Part shown: positions 41,664 to 45,128 of the stretch, piece after piece
Position numbering within the stretch: the first letter of the stretch is position 1
How the letters are laid out: each line of letters opens with the position of its first letter
Source: Chloroflexota bacterium
GTDB lineage: Bacteria > Chloroflexota > Anaerolineae > Aggregatilineales > Phototrophicaceae
Assembly: GCA_013388745.1 (NCBI GenBank)
Contig: JACAER010000044.1
Coordinates: 1-45,128, forward strand
Direction: 5' to 3'
DNA: 45,128 nucleotides
The notes under the pieces: model-generated
Told to the model about the DNA's origin: nothing
Database searches by the model: none
Seen by the model: the letters and a program-made list of their open reading frames with translations, nothing else
Program-made: the position numbers and the translations under genes

Positions 41664-42563
41664 ATGACTCAATATACTTTCAAACAACTCATTGACGGCG
41701 CCTGGGTGGATGCAGCCAACGGCAAGACCTGGACGCTGCTCAACCCGGCCACCGAAGACGCGCTGGGCGAAATGCCCTACGGCGATGGCCGCGACGCCGC
41801 CGCTGCCATTGACGCCGCCGCCAGCGCCTTCCCGGCTTGGGCGGCCAAAACGCCCTACGAACGCGCCGAAGTGCTGCTCAACGCCGCCGAGTGGGTCAAA
41901 CGGCATCACGACGATCTGGCGCGGCTGACCAGCGAGGAATGTGGCAAGCCCACGCGCGAAGCCAAAGCCGAATGGCAGGCGGCGATCAACCTGCTCACCT
42001 GGTACGCCGAAGAAGGCAAGCGCATCTATGGCCGCACCATCCCCGCGCGCATTCACGGGCGGCGCATCCTGGTGCTGTATCAGCCGTTGGGCGTTGTCGG
42101 CACGATCAGCGCGTGGAACTTCCCGGTTTACAACCACATCCGCCAGTGGGCGGCGGCCCTGGCTGCCGGCTGCACCGTCGTCGGGCGGCCCAGCGAGTAC
42201 ACGCCGCGTTCAGCCATGCTCACGGCGCAGGCGCTGCACGAAGCGGGCGCCCCGCCTGGCGTCGTCAACCTCATTAATGGCGAACCCGACGCAATGGGCA
42301 AAGCCATGCTCAAAGACCCGCGCGTGCGCAAAATCACCTTCACCGGCAGCACGCGCGTCGGCAAGCTGCTGATGGACGGCGCATCCGCAACCGTGACCAG
42401 GCTGGCTTTGGAACTCGGCGGCAATGCCCCCGTAATCATTTTCCCCGACATGAAAAATGTCGAAGCGACCGCCAAAGCCGCTGTGCAGTGGAAGTATCGC
42501 AACGCCGGGCAGGTGTGCATCGCCCCGCAGCGTTTTTATGTCCATTCGCGCATCGCCGAATAA
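41664..42563 (+). CDS. NAD(P)-dependent aldehyde dehydrogenase, N-terminal part (interrupted)
   Basis: Encodes residues 1-299 of an aldehyde dehydrogenase most like succinate-semialdehyde dehydrogenases. Landmarks are PLGVVGTISAWNFPVYN (cofactor fold), FTGSTRVGKLLM, general base Glu250 in LALELGGNAPVIIF and catalytic Cys285 in NAGQVCIAPQRFYVH. The frame is then broken by TAA at 42561-42563 (RIAE-stop-FIEH, where Glu is expected). The truncated product keeps the catalytic Cys and cofactor fold but lacks the oligomerisation and C-terminal catalytic region, so it should be inactive. ATG 41664 with AGGA six bases upstream is preferred to GTG 41634. Confidence 0.85.
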   Translation: MTQYTFKQLIDGAWVDAANGKTWTLLNPATEDALGEMPYGDGRDAAAAIDAAASAFPAWAAKTPYERAEVLLNAAEWVKRHHDDLARLTSEECGKPTREAKAEWQAAINLLTWYAEEGKRIYGRTIPARIHGRRILVLYQPLGVVGTISAWNFPVYNHIRQWAAALAAGCTVVGRPSEYTPRSAMLTAQALHEAGAPPGVVNLINGEPDAMGKAMLKDPRVRKITFTGSTRVGKLLMDGASATVTRLALELGGNAPVIIFPDMKNVEATAKAAVQWKYRNAGQVCIAPQRFYVHSRIAE

Positions 42564-43115
42564 TTTATCGAACACGCGGCGCTGGTCAGCCGTGGGCTGA
42601 AGCTCGGCAGCGGACAGGACGCCGCTACAGATGTCGGGCCGCTGATCAACGCCACTCAGCGCGCGCGCGTCGAAGCGCTGGTACACGACGCCGTGGCCCA
42701 GGGCGCGCAGGTGCTCAGCGGCGGCGCGCGTCCGGCAGAAATGGCGCGCGGCTATTTCTATCAGCCGACGGTGCTGGCCAACGTTTCCAGCCATATGCGC
42801 CTGCACAACGAAGAAATCTTCGGGCCGGTGCTGCCGGTCGTGCAATTTTCCGACACCGACGAGGCGCTGGCCCTGGCCAACGCTACTGAATACGGGCTGG
42901 CCGCTTACGTGCATACGCATGATCTGGAAACGGCCATGTATATGTACGAAAAGCTGGAATACGGCATGGTGACAGTCAACGATTGGTTCCCCTCGACGGC
43001 AGAAGCGCCCTTCGGCGGCATGAAACAGAGCGGCATCGGGCGCGAATGCGGGCGCGAAGGCATCGAAAAATTCCTCGAAACCAAAACCGTGTTTATCGGA
43101 GGCCTCAGAGAATAA
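42564..43115 (+). pseudogene. Aldehyde dehydrogenase, C-terminal part after the in-frame TAA
   Basis: The same frame continues without a gap for 183 residues: FIEHAALVSRGLKLGSG, VGPLINATQRARVEALV, GYFYQPTVLANVSSHMRLHNEEIFGPVLPVVQF, then GMVTVNDWFPSTAEAPFGGMKQSGIGRE and the end EFLETK-like KFLETKTVFIGG. All are standard C-terminal aldehyde dehydrogenase blocks and show no further damage. An in-frame ATG exists only at 42693, well inside the domain. A single base change (GAA to TAA) accounts for the split, so this is a very recent mutation, strain variation or a sequencing error. Confidence 0.85.
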
Positions 43116-43117
43116 GC

Positions 43118-43771
43118 ATGGCCACGCCGCAGATTCTTATCAGCGAAACCCGTCCCGAACACTGCGCCGCGCTGGGCGACTTGCAGCGGCTCGTCTTTCC
43201 GACCCTGACGGACGACGAATTGTTCACCGCAGCCAAGTATCAAAAGCATCTCGAATTGTTCCCGGAAGGCCAGTTTGTGGCGCTGGCAATCGTCGCTGGC
43301 CGCGAAATCCCGGTCGGCGCGACCAGCACCTACCGCACCCATTTCGATTTCGACCACATCGAAGGCCACAGTTTTGTCGAAGCCATCGCCAACGGCTGGC
43401 TGACGAATCATGTGCCCGATGGCGACTGGCTGTACGGCGCGGATGTCAGCGTTCACCCCGATTATCGCCGCCTGGGCATCGCCAGTCGTCTGTACGATGC
43501 GCGGCGCGCGCTGGTCAAACGCCTGAATCTGCGCGGCGAAATCGCCGGCGGCATGCTGCCAGGTTACGACAGCTATCGCGCCCAGTACACGATCGACCAA
43601 TACGTTAAAGCGGTGGCGCGCGGCGAAGTGAAAGACCCGACGCTTACCGCGCAGCTGCGCAACGGCTTTGAGGCGCGCGCGGTGCTCTACAACTACATCA
43701 CCGACCCGCGTTCGGATAACCACGCGACGCTGATCGTGCGCGCCAACCCAGAGTATCAGCCGCCGCGCTGA
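43118..43771 (+). CDS. GNAT-family N-acetyltransferase
   Basis: A 217-residue acyl-CoA-dependent acetyltransferase. The acetyl-CoA motif A is DVSVHPDYRRLGIASRLYDARRALV (residues about 108-132), with the Arg/Gly-rich pyrophosphate loop. The N-terminal half (FPTLTDDELFTAAKYQKHLELFPEGQFVALAIVAG) and the C-terminal half (YRAQYTIDQYVKAVARGEVKDPTLTAQLRNGFEARAVLYNY) are typical of a branch often found beside carbon-nitrogen hydrolases or aldehyde dehydrogenases. Substrate unknown. It starts two bases after the aldehyde dehydrogenase stop and is therefore in that operon. Confidence 0.88.
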   Translation: MATPQILISETRPEHCAALGDLQRLVFPTLTDDELFTAAKYQKHLELFPEGQFVALAIVAGREIPVGATSTYRTHFDFDHIEGHSFVEAIANGWLTNHVPDGDWLYGADVSVHPDYRRLGIASRLYDARRALVKRLNLRGEIAGGMLPGYDSYRAQYTIDQYVKAVARGEVKDPTLTAQLRNGFEARAVLYNYITDPRSDNHATLIVRANPEYQPPR

Positions 43772-43775
43772 CACT

Positions 43776-44228
43776 ATGCCAATCCGCCGCGCGCGCCCAG
43801 AAGAAGCGCCCCTGCTGACCGCCCTGATCTGGCGCTCCAAAGCCCATTGGGGCTACGATGCCGAACATCTGGCCCGCATCCGCGCCACGATGCGTATCAC
43901 GCCGGAACAGATCGACGCGCATCCGGTGTACGTGCTGGAGGACGACCACGGGCAAATTCTCGGCTACTACTTTTTGCGCCCCTATGAAACTGGCATCGTC
44001 CTGGAAGACCTGTTTTTAGAGCCGCAGGCCATCGGCAAAGGGCACGGCAAACGCCTGTTCACCCACGCCCTGGAACAGGCGCGCGCCCGCGGTTACGCCG
44101 AAATGACCTGGGAATCGGACGCGCACGCGGAGGGCTTTTACCGGGCGATGGGCGCAGAACGCATCGGCCAGCGCCTCAGCCCCATCGAAGATCAACTGCT
44201 GCCGTTGATGCGTTTTGTGTTAAAATAG
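43776..44228 (+). CDS. GNAT-family N-acetyltransferase (small)
   Basis: A 150-residue single-domain GNAT. The fold is clear from IRRARPEEAPLLTALIWRSKAHWGY, VLEDDHGQILGYYFLRPYETGIVLEDLFLEPQAIGKGHGKRLFTHALEQARARGY (acetyl-CoA motif with Q-A-I-G-K-G-H-G-K) and MTWESDAHAEGFYRAMGAERIG. The substrate could be a small amine, antibiotic or protein N-terminus. It is spaced four bases from the preceding acetyltransferase and five bases before priA, so the genes form one transcript. Confidence 0.9.
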   Translation: MPIRRARPEEAPLLTALIWRSKAHWGYDAEHLARIRATMRITPEQIDAHPVYVLEDDHGQILGYYFLRPYETGIVLEDLFLEPQAIGKGHGKRLFTHALEQARARGYAEMTWESDAHAEGFYRAMGAERIGQRLSPIEDQLLPLMRFVLK

Positions 44229-44233
44229 AACAT

Positions 44234-45128
44234 ATGTACGCGGAAATCGCTGTTGATGTCGCGGTCAAAGGCACTTTTGCCTATCACATTCCTCCGTCGT
44301 TGGCGGGCAAAATCGCCCCCGGCCATCTGGTGGAGGTGAGTTTTCGCACGGCAGTGCAGCCCGGCATCGTGGTGGAACTGAACGAAAGCACCGCGATCGC
44401 GCAGACCAAGCCCGTGCGCGACCTGCTCGACCCGCAGCCGGTGGTAACGCCGGCGCAGATCGCCCTGGCACGCTGGATGAGCAGCGCCTATCAAGCGCCC
44501 TTGAGCGCCTGCCTGTGGCTGATGCTGCCGCCGGGCATCAGCGGCGCGCGCGATGTGCTGCTGCGCCTGCGCGATCCCGCCGCGCTTAGCCCGGACGACG
44601 CCGAACAAGCGGTGCTCGATCTGCTGCGCACCAAGGGCACGCGCAAAGGCTCGCAGTTGGCAACCGCGCTGCCCGGCGTGCATTGGCGTCCCGCCGTCGA
44701 TGCGCTGGTGAAAGAAGGGCTGATCGAACGCGAGCCGATCCTGACGCCGCCGCGCGTCAAACCGAAAATCGTGCAAACGGCGGCGCTGGCTGTCGCGCCA
44801 GAACAGATCGGGCAAATCATCTTTGGCAAACGCTTGAGCGCCGAAACCACCGCGCGGCTGCATCACATTTTGCGCCTGCTGGCGCGCGCCGGCCAGCCTT
44901 TAGACGTCAGCGCGCTTTATGCCCAGACCGGGGCGGCCCTGGCCGATTTGCAGCGCTTGGCAGCGGCGGGGCTGGTGGCGCTGGGCGAACGTGAATCGCT
45001 GCGCGACCCGCTGGCTGAGCGCGATTTTGTGCTGACCAGCGCGCCCGTGTTAACGGCAGAGCAGCAGGCGGCGTGGGCGGCGGTGGAAGCGCGGCTAACG
45101 CAGATGTTGACCCCACCCCCCGACCCCC
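44234..45128 (+). CDS. priA: Primosomal protein N' (PriA helicase), N-terminal part
   Basis: The first 298 residues of PriA, the helicase that restarts stalled replication forks. The N-terminal 3'-end-binding domain is recognisable: MYAEIAVDVAVKGTFAYHIPPSLAGKIAPGHLVEVSFRTAVQPGIVVEL. The winged-helix region follows (TPAQIALARWMSSAYQAPLSACLWLMLPPG, then GSQLATALPGVHWRPAVDALVKEGLIERE). LTAEQQAAWAAVEARL is the lead-in to the helicase Walker A, which lies beyond the window. The gene runs off the right edge; the last C-rich bases may be edge artefact. ATG 44234 is five bases past the previous stop. Confidence 0.9.
   Translation, partial: MYAEIAVDVAVKGTFAYHIPPSLAGKIAPGHLVEVSFRTAVQPGIVVELNESTAIAQTKPVRDLLDPQPVVTPAQIALARWMSSAYQAPLSACLWLMLPPGISGARDVLLRLRDPAALSPDDAEQAVLDLLRTKGTRKGSQLATALPGVHWRPAVDALVKEGLIEREPILTPPRVKPKIVQTAALAVAPEQIGQIIFGKRLSAETTARLHHILRLLARAGQPLDVSALYAQTGAALADLQRLAAAGLVALGERESLRDPLAERDFVLTSAPVLTAEQQAAWAAVEARLTQMLTPPPDP

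Overview
The window reads as high-GC bacterial chromosome, most likely from an uncultured Chloroflexota of the Anaerolineae type. The reasons are long Thr/Pro linkers between extracytoplasmic domains in four proteins, a CSLREA/beta-helix surface protein, a TIR-STAND-WD40 protein, large GT39-type membrane glycosyltransferases (one with a C-terminal beta-sandwich), an Uma2-family relic, and rpsB-tsf-pyrH, prfA and rnpB of ordinary bacterial type. This taxonomic call is inference; no 16S gene is present. No phage, integrase, transposase, CRISPR array or tRNA gene was recognised.

Layout. 1-2.4 kb: the end of an amidohydrolase, thiol peroxidase (tpx) and an M29 aminopeptidase. 2.4-3.8 kb: a leftward MFS transporter with its own promoter, possible operator and terminator. 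4.0-11.7 kb: a cytochrome P450, then a 1381-residue TIR / STAND NTPase / transmembrane / 14-blade WD40 protein whose 3' end overlaps a GT39-type glycosyltransferase. 12.0-16.2 kb: a TolB-like propeller protein, then prfA - PPC-repeat protein - prmC, so release factor 1 and its methyltransferase share a transcript with a secreted protein. 16.3-18.1 kb: a small SpoIIAA/STAS-like protein, an unknown protein and two tandem 48-residue Flp pilins, each with a terminator. 18.2-21.0 kb: pyruvate phosphate dikinase. 21.3-25.2 kb: a promoter with operator-like repeats, a giant surface protein ending in an LPDTG sorting-type tail, and a small membrane protein. 25.2-27.4 kb: a soluble cyclic-nucleotide-domain histidine kinase with its response regulator. 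28.0-31.3 kb: a methyltransferase and a GT39-type protein in one leftward operon. 31.4-34.2 kb: an Uma2 pseudogene, a double-hotdog thioesterase, a small membrane protein and a Gfo/Idh/MocA oxidoreductase. 34.2-36.7 kb: rpsB-tsf-terminator-pyrH. 36.9-39.3 kb: a TgpA-like transglutaminase split by an in-frame TAG. 39.45-39.83 kb: RNase P RNA. 39.9-41.5 kb: an SH3-SH3-glycosidase-fold protein. 41.7-45.1 kb: an aldehyde dehydrogenase split by an in-frame TAA, two GNAT acetyltransferases and the start of priA.

How the genes work together. Housekeeping blocks (translation, UMP kinase, RNase P, PriA) are interleaved with envelope genes (glycosyltransferases, pilins, beta-helix and PPC proteins, TgpA) and signalling genes. 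The most system-like element is the TIR-STAND-WD40 receptor. Its predicted topology puts the TIR and NTPase domains inside the cell and the propellers outside, and its gene overlaps a membrane glycosyltransferase gene. Other items worth checking are the prfA leader with a short reading frame ending in UAG (a codon read by RF1 and not RF2), the duplicated pilins, and three genes carrying in-frame stops.
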